Position numbers and translations under genes: made by a program. Of a stretch of 64,000 bases of DNA, positions 13,508-25,523 are shown piece by piece (positions within the stretch are counted from its first letter, which is position 1; each line of letters opens with the position of its first letter). Source of the DNA: Doris montereyensis (Eukaryota > Mollusca > Gastropoda > Nudibranchia > Dorididae); assembly GCA_037039925.1 (NCBI GenBank), contig JAXRKP010000644.1:1-64000 (forward strand), given 5' to 3'. Under the pieces are notes generated by a model that was not told where the DNA came from, made no database searches, and saw only the letters and a program-made list of their open reading frames with translations.

Positions 13508-15905
13508 GTAGACATTTTGCAAGACCACTAGACTGAAAAAACAAGACCACTAGACTAGAAAAAAACAAGACCACTAGACTAGAAAAAAACAAGACCACTA
13601 GACTAGAAAAAAACAAGACTAGACTAGAGAAAAAACAAGACCACTAGACTAGAAAAAAACAAGACCACTAGACTAGAAAAAAACAAGACCACTAGACTGA
13701 GAGAAACAAGACCACTAGACTAGAAAAAAACAAGACCACTAGACTAGAAAAAAACAAGACCACTAGACTAGAAAAAAACAAGACCACTAGACTGAAAAAA
13801 ACAAGACCACTAGACTAGAAAAAAACAAGAGAGAAAAAACTAGACTAGAGAAAACAAGACCACTAGACTAGAAAAAAACAAGACCACTAGACTAGAAAAA
13901 AACAAGACCACTAGACTAGAAAAAAACAAGACCACTAGACTAGAAAAAAACAAGACCACTAGACTAGAAAAAAACAAGACCACTAGAAAAAAACAAGACC
14001 ACTAGAAGAAAAAAACAAGACCACTAGACTAGAAAAAAACAAGACCACTAGACTAGAAAAAAACAAGACCACTAGACTAGAAAAAACAAGACCACTAGAC
14101 TAGAAAAAAACAAGACCACTAGACTAGAAAAAACAAGACTAGACTAGACTAAAAAAACAAGACCACTAGACTAGAAAAAAACAAGACCACTAGACTAGAA
14201 AAAAAACAAGACCACTAGACTGAAAAAAACAAGACCACTAGACTAGAAAAAAGACAAGACTAGAAAAAAACAAGACCACTAGAAAAAAACAAGACCACTA
14301 GACTAGAAAAAAACAAGACCACTAGACTAGAAAAAAACAAGACCACTAGACTAGAAAAAACAAGACCACTAGACTAGAAAAAAACAAGACCACTAGACTG
14401 AAAAAAACAAGACCACTAGACTGAAAAAACAAGACCACTAGACTAGAAAAAAAACAAGACCACTAGACTAGAAAAAAACAAGACCACTAGAAAAAACAAG
14501 ACTAGAGAAAAAAACAAGACCACTAGACTAGAAAAAAACAAGACCACTAGACTAGAAAAAAACAAGACCACTAGACTAGAAAAAAACAAGACCACTAGAC
14601 TAGAAAAAACAAGACCACTAGACTAGAAAAAAAACAAGACCACTAGACTAGAAAAAAACAAGACCACTAGACTAGAAAAAACAAGACCACTAGACTAGAA
14701 AAAAACAAGACCACTAGACTAGAAAAAACAAGACCACTAGACTAGAAAAAAAACAAGACCACTAGACTAGAAAAAAACAAGACCACTAGACTAGAAAAAA
14801 ACAAGACTAGACTAGACTAGAGAAAAAAACAAGACCACTAGACTAGAAAAAAACAAGACCACTAGACTAGAAAAAAACAAGACCACTAGACTAGAAAAAA
14901 CAAGACCACTAGACTAGAAAAAAACAAGACCACTAGACTAGAAAAAAAACAAGACCACTAGACTAGAAAAAAACAAGACCACTAGACTAGAAAAAAAAAC
15001 AAGACCACTAGACTAGAAAAAAACAAGACCCACTAGAAAAAACAAGACTAGACTAGAAAAAACAAGACCACTAGACTAGAAAAAAACAAGACCACTAGAC
15101 TAAAAAAAAACAAGACCACTAGACTAGAAAAAACAAGACTAGAAAAAACAAGACCACTAGACTAGAAAAAAACAAGACCACTAGACTAAAAAAAACAAGA
15201 CCACTAGACTAGAAAAAACAAGACCACTAGACTAGAAAAAAAAACAAGACCACTAGACTAGAAAAAAACAAGACCACTAGACTAGAAAAAACAAGACCAC
15301 TAGACTAGAAAAAACAAGACCACTAGACTAGAAAAAACAAGACCACTAGACTAAAAAAACAAGACCAGACTAGAAAAAACAAGACCACTAGACTAGAAAA
15401 AAACAAGACCACTAGACTAGAAAAAAACAAGACCACTAGACTAGAAAAAAACAAGACCACTAGACTAGAAAAAACAAGACCACTAGACTAGAAAAAAAAC
15501 AAGACCACTAGACTAGAAAAAAACAAGACCACTAGACTAGAAAAAACAAGACCACTAGACTAGAAAAAAACAAGACCTAGAAAAAAAAAAACAAGACCAC
15601 TAGACTAGAAAAAACAAGACCACTAGACTAGAAAAAAACAAGACCACTAGACTAGAAAAAAACAAGACCACTAGACTAGAAAAAACAAGACCACTAGACT
15701 AGAAAAAACAAGACCACTAGACTAGAAAAAAACAAGACCACTAGACTAGACCACTAGAAAAAACAAGACCACTAGACTAGAAAAAAACAAGACCACTAGA
15801 CTAGAAAAAACAAGACCACTAGACTAGAAAAAAACAAGACCACTAGACTAGAAAAAACAAGACCACTAGACTAGAAAAAACAAGACCACTAGACTAGAAA
15901 AAACA
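13508..15905. repeat. 23-bp satellite array, about 100 copies
   Basis: Unit is CAAGACCACTAGACTAG plus a run of five to eight A. Variants lack the second TAGACTAG or carry GAGA. It contains the palindrome CTAG twice per unit. The poly-A length varies unit to unit, so copy number is uncertain in any assembly. Confidence 0.97.
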
Positions 15906-17211
15906 ATGAGGCATAATTATGTTTTCTAGACTTGTGTTTGTGTGTATAAAATGAGACACAAAACACGGAGTATTCCGATATGCCTATAATCACGGAAATT
16001 CAGGAAAACCCGTTGTATTGTGTTAATATTATACGTGGGCTGCATACAAAACAAATGGGCCACTGCATCCCTGGATTAATCATTTGCCAGCCAAGAAATT
16101 GAAGTAAAATTTGTCCCAAGACCACTAGAAATTAGGAAAGGAAAAACAAGACGGACACTATATTTCCGTGGGAAAAAAAGACCCGGCTCTAGTAACAAAA
16201 AAAAACAAGACCCGACTAGCCGACTTTAGGAAAAAAAAAAGACCACTAGACTAGTCTATTAAAAAACAAGCGGTGGACCACTAGACTATGGATGAAAAAA
16301 CAGCATCGACTATTTACAACAAGAAAGACCCGCTTCATCACAACAGAAAAAAACAAGGATTTCCGCTTTGGTTGTATGGGATCAAAATCGTTTTAAAATA
16401 GTAAAATTTTCTACAAATGCCTGTGTTGTCTGTAAATCGGGTCTGAGACGCATAATTATGTTTTGACCGTCGGTTCCGCTGGCGGTATGGGTGGTGCAAA
16501 ATAATGTGTCGGGTTGTCGGGCCCGACGCCGGTGTGTATACAACAAAATGAGCCACACAAATGCCTGTGTTGTCTGACCGTCGGGTTCCGCTGGCGGTAT
16601 GGGTATTCCTGATATGCCTATAGACCCACATCACGGAAATTCAGGAAAACCCGTTGTATTGTGTTAATATTATAACGTGGGCTGCACCCGGCTCACAATA
16701 CAGCCGGCTTTTTAGGAAGAACGTGTTCACGAAATGGAGACAATTTTATAGGTTTTTCTATACAAATTATTTCCCTTTTCCCGCCACATGTCTATTAATG
16801 GCAATCTCAAGCGGTGGACTCAGGATGCATTTCTCAGAACTTGGTCGGTTGACAATGGATTAATACAGCATCGCTCGTCTTTACCAAGAAAGAGCCAGAG
16901 GATATAGGTGGTGAAACTCACCAAGAAATTGAAGTAAATGTTTTTGAGCTATTGTGCCTTCGTATCCTTCTTGTCCCAGTATACAACATTTTTTTTCTCC
17001 TGCTACACGCCATTTTCTACAATGCCTGTGTTGTCTGAATGGCCGCTGGCTATTCAGCCAAAAAAATTAGGACCGTCGGGCCCGACGCCGGTGTGGTTCT
17101 AGCCTAAGACTGCATACAACAGGTAAGAGATCGGTCCGGTGGAAACGGTGTCGGCTCAGGCCTTGCCTGCGAGAACGACCGGTGACGAGCCATTTTTCAC
17201 TGAAACATCGA
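15906..17211. other. Mosaic of short duplicated segments beside the 23-bp array
   Basis: No gene seen. Segments of 16445-16930 recur in the same order but shortened at 15906-16335, interleaved with array units. Examples are CATAATTATGTTTT, CACGGAAATTCAGGAAAACC, CCAAGAAATTGAAGTAAA and AGCGGTGGA. AATGCCTGTGTTGTCTG occurs three times (about 16415, 16560, 17022), and GGGCCCGACGCCGGTGTG twice. Confidence 0.7.
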
Positions 17212-17345
17212 CTATTTAAAAAATCTCAGAAGTCTCATTTGAAAATCTTAAAAAATCTCGAAACTCTCATCTGAAAATCTTTAAAAAATCTCGGAAGTCT
17301 CATCTGAAATCTTTAAAAATCTCAGAAGTCTCATCTGAAAATCCC
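17212..17345. repeat. About 30-bp repeat, four units
   Basis: Unit AAATCTCAGAAGTCTCATCT plus GAAAATCTTTAA. Confidence 0.85.
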
Positions 17346-17404
17346 GGAGGTCCTTTCGACGTGTCAAAAAACCCGGAAATCTGGGAAAAACCGGAAAACC
17401 CCCA

Positions 17405-17510
17405 TCCCTGATATAAGACTGAGGAAACAACAAGATGAAAGATAAATGAAAGTGAAAGAAGGAAAGGAAATAAATAGGAGCTACCAGCAACACCCACCCC
17501 AGAGCAGAGG
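17405..17510 (+). mobile_element. Dispersed repeat S3, partial
   Basis: Only the later half: GAGGAAACAACAAGATGAAA, GAAAGGAAATAAATAGGAGC and TACCAGCAACACCCACCCC. Confidence 0.5.
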
Positions 17511-17644
17511 GGAAACTACCACCAGTGCATTTAAAAAACTATTTTTACTGTTGTTATGACCCTTGTGTGCGTATAAGGAAGGTCCTGTAGAAATGAGAGA
17601 AAAAAACTTGACTCGTACACATAAAACATATAAAAAGAAGTGCA

Positions 17645-17812
17645 TATTTTATTGATAACATTAATGTGAATAGGCATTCACTTCATTGAGAAATTCTAAA
17701 CACAGATGGGAATCAACGATAAATAACATTAATGTGAATAGGCATTCTTTTCATTGAGAAATTCTAAACACAGATGGGAATCAACGATAAATAACATTAA
17801 TTAACATTACAA
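17645..17812. repeat. About 68-bp tandem duplication
   Basis: AACATTAATGTGAATAGGCA to CAACGATAAAT occurs twice and begins a third time. Confidence 0.88.
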
Positions 17813-18044
17813 TAAGGCCACTGGGATAGTGAAGATTGCAAACATTGCTTTCAATGGCATCCAGGCATGATCACATAATATAATAAAAAATAATAATATA
17901 TATGAGTATATACATGTATATGTATATGCACTGGCAGTCATAAAATTATGGGGCACAACGAGAGAAGAAATTTGAACCAATAAAGTAAAGAAAGAAAGAA
18001 AGAAGAAGAAGATGCCAACTACATCAACACGAGATTTTGTCAGT

Positions 18045-18185
18045 TCGTTCCATTGAAATTTACCCCATCCACCATTGCGATGATCTCAGGAGAGTGAAGA
18101 GGAAACAGCAAGGTGAAAGAAAAGGGAAAGGAGGAAAGAAAAGAAAAAGGACTTACCAACAGTGCCCGCCAAAACTCCCGCTCAA
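18045..18185 (+). mobile_element. Dispersed repeat S3
   Basis: Begins GAAATTTACCCCATCCACCA and continues GATGATCTCAGG...GAAGAGGAAACAGCAAGGTG, ending near GGACTTACCAACAGTG. Related copies lie at 10660-10710, 17405-17510, 19240-19400 and 47025-47165. Probably a SINE body, though no tRNA-like head was seen. Confidence 0.6.
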
Positions 18186-19015
18186 CGAGACAAGACATTT
18201 GAAACAATAAAGTAACAAGATTTCACCTACAACACGAGACAAGACATTTGAAACATTTGAAACAGATAAACATCAACACGAGACAAGACATTTGAGACAG
18301 AAAGTAAAGATAGAAAGAAAAGAAGGATTTCACCTACATCAACACGAGACAAGACATTTGAAACAGATAAAGATTTCACCTACATCAACACGAGACAAGA
18401 CATTTGAGACAGTAGTAAAGAAGAAAAGGATTTCACCTACATCAACACGAGACAAGACATTTGAAACAGTAAAGTAAAGATAGAAAGAAGAAAAAGACAT
18501 TTGATTTGAAACAGTAAAGTAAAGATAGAAAGAAAGATAGAAAAGAGGATTTCACCTACATCAACACGAGACAAGACATTTGAAACAGTAAAGTAAAGAT
18601 AGAAAAAGAAAAGTAGAAGAGACAAGACATTTCACCTACATCAACACGAGACAAGACATTTGAGACAGTAAAGTAAAAAGAAAGTAGAAAGATTTCACCT
18701 ACATCAACAGAGACAAGACATTTGAAACAGTAAAGTAAAGATAGAAAGAAGAAAAGGATTTCACCTACATCAACACGAGACAAGACATTTGAAACAGTAA
18801 AGTAAAGATAGATTTCACCTACATCAAAGACAAGACATTTGAGACAGAAGTAAAGATAGAAATGATTTCACCTACATCAACACGAGACAAGAAATTTGAA
18901 ACAGTAAAGTAAAGATAGAAAGATAGAAAAGGATTTCACCTACATCAACAAGACAAGACATTTGAAACAATAAACTAAAGATAGAAAGAAAGAAAAAGAT
19001 TTCACCTACATCAAC
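18185..19015. repeat. About 67-bp minisatellite next to repeat S3
   Basis: Unit contains ACACGAGACAAGACATTTGA, AACAGTAAAGTAAAGATAG and AAAGGATTTCACCTACATCA, with many internal deletions. The first unit is continuous with the S3 end at 18150-18190. Confidence 0.92.
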
Positions 19016-19239
19016 CATTCAAATGTCTGTAGTAAATATATCATATAAATGAAAGAGATTGTTTCAAAAACAAAATTTTGATTCTGCCACAAATTTTTTG
19101 GTTTCAAGTTTAAGCTACAACAAGCTAGAGTTTGGAATAGCAAATCAATTATCAATTGCTGTTTGTTTTTTGTTTTCTTTTCTGTTTCACTGACATTTAT
19201 CCCGTTCACCACAGTGTTCTGTTGAATTCAAAGGACGTG

Positions 19240-19400
19240 TTTGTTTCACTGAAATTTTCCCTATCCCTCATATAATACTATTATGCAGTGACCTCAGGGT
19301 GAATTAAGAAGAGGCAGCAAGGTGAAAGATAGGTAAAAGATTGAATGAAAGGAAGAAGTAGGACCTGCCAGCAGCCTCCGCCAACTGCCGTATGAGACTA
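19240..19400 (+). mobile_element. Dispersed repeat S3, second good copy
   Basis: TTTCACTGAAATTTTCCCTA, then GTGACCTCAGGGTGAATTAA, AGAGGCAGCAAGGTGAAAGA and AGTAGGACCTGCCAGCAGCC. Same order as 47025-47165. Confidence 0.6.
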
Positions 19401-19984
19401 AGATAAAACACCAATATAAAAAGAGGAGTCAAGGAGTGAACTATAAGAAGGGCATACCGGCAACAACAAACAACCGGCCACGCAAATCATATTTATATTC
19501 ATGATTAACAAAGTGCTAATGCAGGCAGGAAGACATAGGCACCATGTAAGTCTAGTAGATTAGAATTATAATACATGTACATGTAATACACTTCTAATAC
19601 TAGTATGGAAATGGAAGATATGATTAGGAAGCAAGCGGTGCTCATTGGATGGTCACATACCGACAGACCCACATTGTCACCCACCCCCATCCCCCTCTCT
19701 CCATCCCAATGGAATGAGAAGTGGGAGGTCCTTCCAGCAGCCACACCTCTTGATATTAATGATATCTAGTGATGACTTTTTATCACTACTTTTAAGATAA
19801 GATGTCTCCAACATCATGACAATTGTGACAGGGTGGAGGATAATTGACATATTGGCATTTTTTTCTCCGGTGCGCCTTTTGCTTCTTACAGGGAAAGCAA
19901 AGGGCAAAAAAATTGCCATGTGGAAAGTAAAAAATTGTACTCGTATGAACGCAAAAAGAGAAAGATTTAAAAGGTAGGAGGAGA
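19401..19984. other. No gene recognised
   Basis: Unassigned sequence between S3 and the purine-rich array. Confidence 0.4.
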
Positions 19985-20690
19985 AAGCGGTGACAGCGGA
20001 GGAGCTGAAGGATAAAAAGTGGAAGTAGGAAAAAAGAACAAGGATAAAAAGTGGAAGTAGGAAAAAGAACAAGGATAAAAAGTGGAAGTAGGAAAAAAAC
20101 GAGGAGAAAAAAAGACAAGTAAGAAATAAAGTATGAGGATGACAAGAAGAAGAAAAAAGACAAGTAAGAAAAAAAAGTATGAGGATGACAAGAAGGAAAA
20201 AGACAAGTAAGAAATAAAGAGGATGAGGATGACAAGAAGGAGAAAAAGACAAGTAAGAAATAAAGAGTATGAGGATGACAAGAAGGAGAAAAAGACAAGT
20301 AAGAAATAAAGAGGATGAGGATGACAAGAAGGAGAAAAAAGACAAGTAAGAAATAAAGAGGATGAGGATGACAAGAAGAAGAAACAAACGAATAAGAAAG
20401 AAAGAGGATGAGAGGATGACAAGAAGAAGAAAAAGACAAGTAAGAAATAAAGAGTATGAGGATGACAAGAAGGAGACAAAAAAGACAAGTAAGAAATAAA
20501 GAGGATGAGGATGACAAGAAATAAAGAAGAAACAAACAAATAAGAAATAAAAAGAGGATGAGGATGACAAGTAAGAAGAAACAAACAAATAAGAAATAAA
20601 GAGGATGAGGATGACAAGAAGAAGAAACAAGAAAAGAAATAAGAAAGAAAGAGGATGAGGATGACGAAACAAAGGAAGAGAAAAAAGAAA
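19985..20690. repeat. About 46-bp purine-rich array, block 1
   Basis: Unit contains GAGGATGAGGATGACAAGAA, GAAAAAGACAAGTAAGAAAT. The plus strand is almost pure purine. The Ser/Phe/Leu-rich frames on the minus strand are artefacts. Confidence 0.93.
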
Positions 20691-20931
20691 AAGAAAAAAG
20701 AAGCATAATCCATACATAAGAAAATAAGAGGAAAATAATCCAATGTAATAGTAATAGATTCCATTTTGTTGCAATTTTGCTTGTTTCCCTTCATTTCGCT
20801 AAAAAGTATATTGTCTTACTTTAAGATGAGTATCTGGATTTTGAGGTGACTTTTGCTAAGCCTGAAGACACCTGGCCATCCAATTCATGAAACCATTGAA
20901 GAGACCTAGTCCTAGTCCTAGTCACCCAACA

Positions 20932-21178
20932 TGAAGAGGATGAGGATGACAAGAAGAAGAAAACGAAAAGTAAGAAATAAAGAGGATGAGGATGACAAGA
21001 AGAAGAAAACGAAAAGTAAGAAATAAAGAGTATGAGGATGACAAGAAGAAGAAAAACGAAAAGTAAGAAATAAAGAATATGAGGATGACAAGAAGGAGAA
21101 AACGAAAAGTAAGAAATAAAGAGGATGAGGATGACAAGAAGAAGAAAACGAAAAGTAAGAAATAAAGAGGATGAGGTG
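20932..21178. repeat. About 46-bp purine-rich array, block 2
   Basis: Same unit as 19985-20690, here with ACGAAAAGTAAG, separated from block 1 by about 240 bases of ordinary sequence. Confidence 0.92.
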
Positions 21179-21410
21179 AATTAACTCCTTGAAGATACAT
21201 GTACATAACAAACATTGCTGGCCTTTTCCGGCAAAAGGCCACTGTTGTCTGTGCGAACTCAGAATAGCATCTTCAAACTTTCATTTTAATCTCTCCGAGT
21301 CTGTGCTTTTAACTTATTAGAGTTTCTTTAAAAAAAAAACAACAGCATAGTTTTCAAGGTAAATACAGACTTACAGAACTCAAAGCCATAAAAAACGTAC
21401 AAATTTGGCA
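21176..21410. repeat. Diverged dispersed repeat, copy 1
   Basis: Shares GAATTAACTCC, GCGAACTCAGAAT and GGTAAATACAGACTTACAGA, in order, with 24522-24755. Class unknown. Confidence 0.6.
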
Positions 21411-24400
21411 GTTCTACAACAATACATTTAACTAAAGAAGAGGAAAAGTTGGAGAAAAAAGACCCATTGTTGAGTAAGATGAGCCTTAAGTTGAAAACCA
21501 GCGAGGCGTGACGTTTGTCCACTGTGCCATGAATTCAAACATTCAAGAAAGAAAGCTGGAAAACTTGTCACATAAAATAATAATTCCTATGATGAGACAT
21601 ACAAAAAAGAAAACTTTGTTTTAATTACATGCATCATACAATATGCAATGTCAATCACTGACACAACAGAAAGAGCTTGGTGACAATAGATATCACCATG
21701 CCACACAAAGAAACCATCTTTAGATACTGTCGCATTTGTTATCAATGAAATACCTGATTATATTATAAATCTCACATATTTCTCACAAAGTAATCATCTT
21801 TAAATACTCATTACATTCTTATCAATATGATACCTGATTATAACAAATCTCACAATCAAATGACTCCGCAATAAACAACAAGATGAAAAGAAGGAATAAA
21901 CAAAATAGTCCAAAAAGCAATCTCAGTTCTGTATACACAGCTCTCATTATTTGTACAACACAATCATATAATACTTTTACATGCATTTTTATATTGTCTC
22001 ATCAAATCTTTTCATTCAAATTAAGGCAGGAAAAAAATCTAGCTTGATGCAAATGAATAAATAATCAAACATAAACATTGCAAAATTTAAAATAAAAATC
22101 CAAACGTCCATTTTCAGCCCCACTGTATCATCTAACGGAAGAAAATACAAAACATTTTTTTCCTGTAAATTGAAATGTCATACAATGTAAATTACAATGT
22201 GCATTACAATTTTGATACAAGAAACAAGGCAACTACAAGAAAAGTAAGAATGCACACATACATAAAGGTGACAATAAAATCATTACAAATGGGCCTATTG
22301 CTTTTCTCTTTGTCAATTCAACAAACAAATTTCTGTAAAAAATCATTGGTTTACAATAACTTATGCATAACAATTTATCACATGATATCATTTCAAGTAC
22401 AACAATGTCTTGCCATATCCAAATAAACACTTACAATTGCTACATGGTGTATATATATATATATATATGCATATTTTTTACATTTCTTTCTCAATGCAAA
22501 CGGTATAGCGGTAATCGAGAGAGGCCTTACCAATGGAGCTTCTAGCCTATATTGCTTATTCATTTTTCTCCTTCATTATTTCGATGGTAAGTGGAAGAGG
22601 AAGAAGCTTTGCATTCGATTAACATTGTGAATAATCTGTAACATTAAACCAACTATGATATCAAATCGTGTCTTGTATAATATCAAATTTCAAAAAGTGA
22701 TAAATTGCTTGTAGTGGAAGCCTCATCATTGATATTTTCACAGAGATCCATTCTCAGCAAGATATTCACTGAGTGTATATATCCTACTGAATGTTCCTCC
22801 TTTGCCACTTGAAGTAAGTGACAATTTGAGAATCCTCTTGTGGCAGATAGAGTAGATTAAATGCTTTCCTTATATTAACAATAGCACACACTCAAGCGAT
22901 ATAAAAAAATACATATCTTTCAATAGTGTAATACACTTGATAAATTGTCGGCTCAGGATTATATTGCCTTAACCACATAAACCCATTCTGAGAAAAAGGC
23001 TCTTAACTTCTCAGTCTCAACTAGAAAGACAATCTGGAGTCAGGACAAAATGAAAGTGAAATTTGTGGCAAACGTAGTCCGAATATGACTACAATCTTTT
23101 TTAAAAGATGGAACAAGTGACAGCTGTGAATCTGATAACGAATCATAATAACTCAATAATTGAAGGGGTCATTTCAATAGTGTGCCTAAGTCACAATTAC
23201 GTCGTTTAGAGAAAAATGACAAAAACCATGGACTTTGGCACTGTTGGCTTTGGGAATTCCAAGTTTCAAACGCCTGTAAACGCGTGTGATGTATTATTTC
23301 ATTTCCACACTTTTCAAGAAGCATGATTGCCTTTTATTCCCTAGGATTATCTCTCTGTCTCATTTTTTAAAACGAAAATTGACTTAGGCACACCGTTGAA
23401 ATGACCCCTTCAATGGTCAACTGCGTAGTCAGGACAATGTCATTGTGAGCCGATGAAATGTTTAAAGTATCATGATACAGTAAGAAGTACCATCTGAGTT
23501 TCAAGCAAGGCATTACACAAACTTAACGTAACAGTCCTTGCAATACTTTGTTTAGCGGTGTGTGTGAAGAGAAGACCAAGTTTGTACACAGTGTCAAGAC
23601 AATGTGCTCGGGTTGAGCAGTCAAGAATACACTTGATGTCAATTTGAAGTAAGAGGTAGCGTCAGTGTTACAAGATGATGATAATAATGAGTTAGAGCCA
23701 ACACATTCAAAAGCAATCAATTCATGGAACAACCTTCCTGATGTCGTAGTTACAGCACCAACACAACAGTGAACGCATTCAATTCAAGACTTGACACTCT
23801 CTGGGAAAATCTGCCGACTCTTTACAACACTACAGCCTCACGTTCTACCAATAGGATTTCTTTCAAACACTCAACAGTCCAACTTCAGCTTCATAAAACT
23901 GACTTTCATAATTGGCACCAACAAAGTCATTCATGACGCCATTTTGTGAGAGCCGATACATGAAGCGATGTAAAGCGTACTACAGTCCCTCTCACATTTA
24001 TAGACCACACAAATCGGGGACATGGGGGAATCCCCTAGAGAGCTACTGCCGTCTGAGATGGAGGAAAGAAAAAACGGATGGAGGAGGCAAATCTTGAGTA
24101 TCCGACTCTGGTTGAAATGATGATGATGACGATGGTGATGATGACTTTCAAAACTACATGTATGTCAGACGACAATACGCTTTTCGTCAAAATACCCGAC
24201 TGTGATAAAGGAGTGGCTCCCAGAAGATTCCTTGGTCATGGAAAACTGTCACCAGTGATGACAGAGATGATGATGATGATAATGGGGAGGGGTGTAGATT
24301 TGGCTGTGATTTCCTGCTTTGCTACCATTGGTTCTCGGAGACTCACCGCAGCGTCCAAATCCTTCAGAGACAAAGATGCCACCAGGAGCCATGCACATAG

Positions 24401-24521
24401 CTGCCAACCTTTTCGAATCGAAAAAAACCCAAAAACAGACTCTGACCGCAAGAACAAAATTTAACTTCAATAACGGGGATTAATGCGGCCCATAATATTC
24501 CACAAAACATTGATAATTTGA
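21411..24521. other. Mostly unique AT-rich sequence, one TIR element, no gene recognised
   Basis: Includes an 85-bp near-duplication (ATCATCTTTAGATAC/ATCATCTTTAAATACTC, 21713-21850), a short (TA)n at 22453 and ATGATGATG at 24118-24135 and 24266. The least repetitive stretch left of EDEM1. An exon-like minus-strand segment near 24346-24401 could not be tied to any gene. Confidence 0.4.
23159..23414. mobile_element. Short TIR element (MITE-like), 256 bp
   Basis: Left end ATTGAAGGGGTCATTTCAAT continuing to GTGTGCCTAAGTCA; the right end is its reverse complement with two or three mismatches over about 35 bases. The interior has no coding potential. Flanks do not show an obvious target-site duplication, so the superfamily is undetermined. 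Confidence 0.8.
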
Positions 24522-24755
24522 CTTGAATTAACTCCCTTTACGGTAAATTAAAAAAAGTATGTCGATTGTTGGCTTTTCTGGTGAAGTGCAATGGTAGTTT
24601 TGCGAACTCAGAATTGTGTCTCCGGACTTGCACTACAATTTCTTTGAGTATCTGCCGTCAACTCAGGGTTTTGTTGAAAACAAAAACAGTTAACCTTCAC
24701 AGGCATACTTTTCATGGTAAATACAGACTTACAGACTAAAAGCAAAAGAAATGTA
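24522..24755. repeat. Diverged dispersed repeat, copy 2
   Basis: Direct-orientation partner of 21176-21410. Confidence 0.6.
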
Positions 24756-25004
24756 CTAAATACGTTTTTTCTCACACTGGTTGGCAGCTATGCATGCGTA
24801 TCAGGTTGGTGTTTCATACGTGCTTGGATTTCTCGTCTGCATTTGTGTTGTCAGCATTGACTTGTTGTCAAGATATGTTTGATTGTTTCATTACAATTTA
24901 CCTCTATATGAAAACAACATGCAACAATCTCAGGGGTAAATCCAGAGGATAAAACGAAAAGGAAAGACATGTGAAAGAAAGACAGGAAAAAACTATCTGG
25001 CAAT

Positions 25005-25523
25005 TCAATTTCTCAAACCTTCCATTCAGAATGTAATTCAATCTCTCAAACCTTCCATTCAGAATGCAATTCAATTTCTCAAACCTTCCATTCAGAATGC
25101 AATTCAATTTCTCAAACCTTCCATTCAGAATGCAATTCAATTTCTCAAACCTTCCATTCAGAATGCAAAATTTCTCAAACCTTCCATTGAATGCAATTCA
25201 ATTTCTCAAACCTTCCATTCAGAATGCAATTCAATTTCTCAAACCTTCCATTCAGAATGCAATTCAATTTCTCAAACCTTCCATTCAGAATGCAATTCAA
25301 TTTCTCAAACCTTCCATTCAGAATGTAATTCAATTTCTCAAACCTTCCATTCAGAATGCAATTCAATTTCTCAAACCTTCCATTCAGAATGTAATTCAAT
25401 TTCTCAAACCTTCCATTCAGAATGCAATTCAATTTCTCAAACCTTCCATTCAGAATGCAATTCAATTTCTCAAACCTTCCATTCAGAATGCAATTCAATT
25501 TCTCAAACCTTCCATTCAGAATG
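25005..25523. repeat. 33-bp tandem array, about 15 units
   Basis: Unit CATTCAGAATGCAATTCAAT plus TTCTCAAACCTTC. The period is a multiple of three, so open frames (FSNLPFRMQFN type) persist on both strands without being genes. Confidence 0.95.

Noticed and set aside
19677..20794. Ser/Phe/Leu-rich minus-strand frame of 365 codons
   Set aside because: It is the complement of a purine-rich array (GAGGATGACAAGAAGAAG units) and has no non-repeat coding part.
24230..24470. Exon-like minus-strand segment with GTGAGT donor near 24346
   Set aside because: No homology recognised, and EDEM1 already has its complete C-terminus at 27858, so it is not a further EDEM1 exon.
25005..25523. CRISPR-like array of 33-bp units
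   Set aside because: Units are contiguous with no unique spacers, and the setting is an animal genome. The same holds for all other arrays here.
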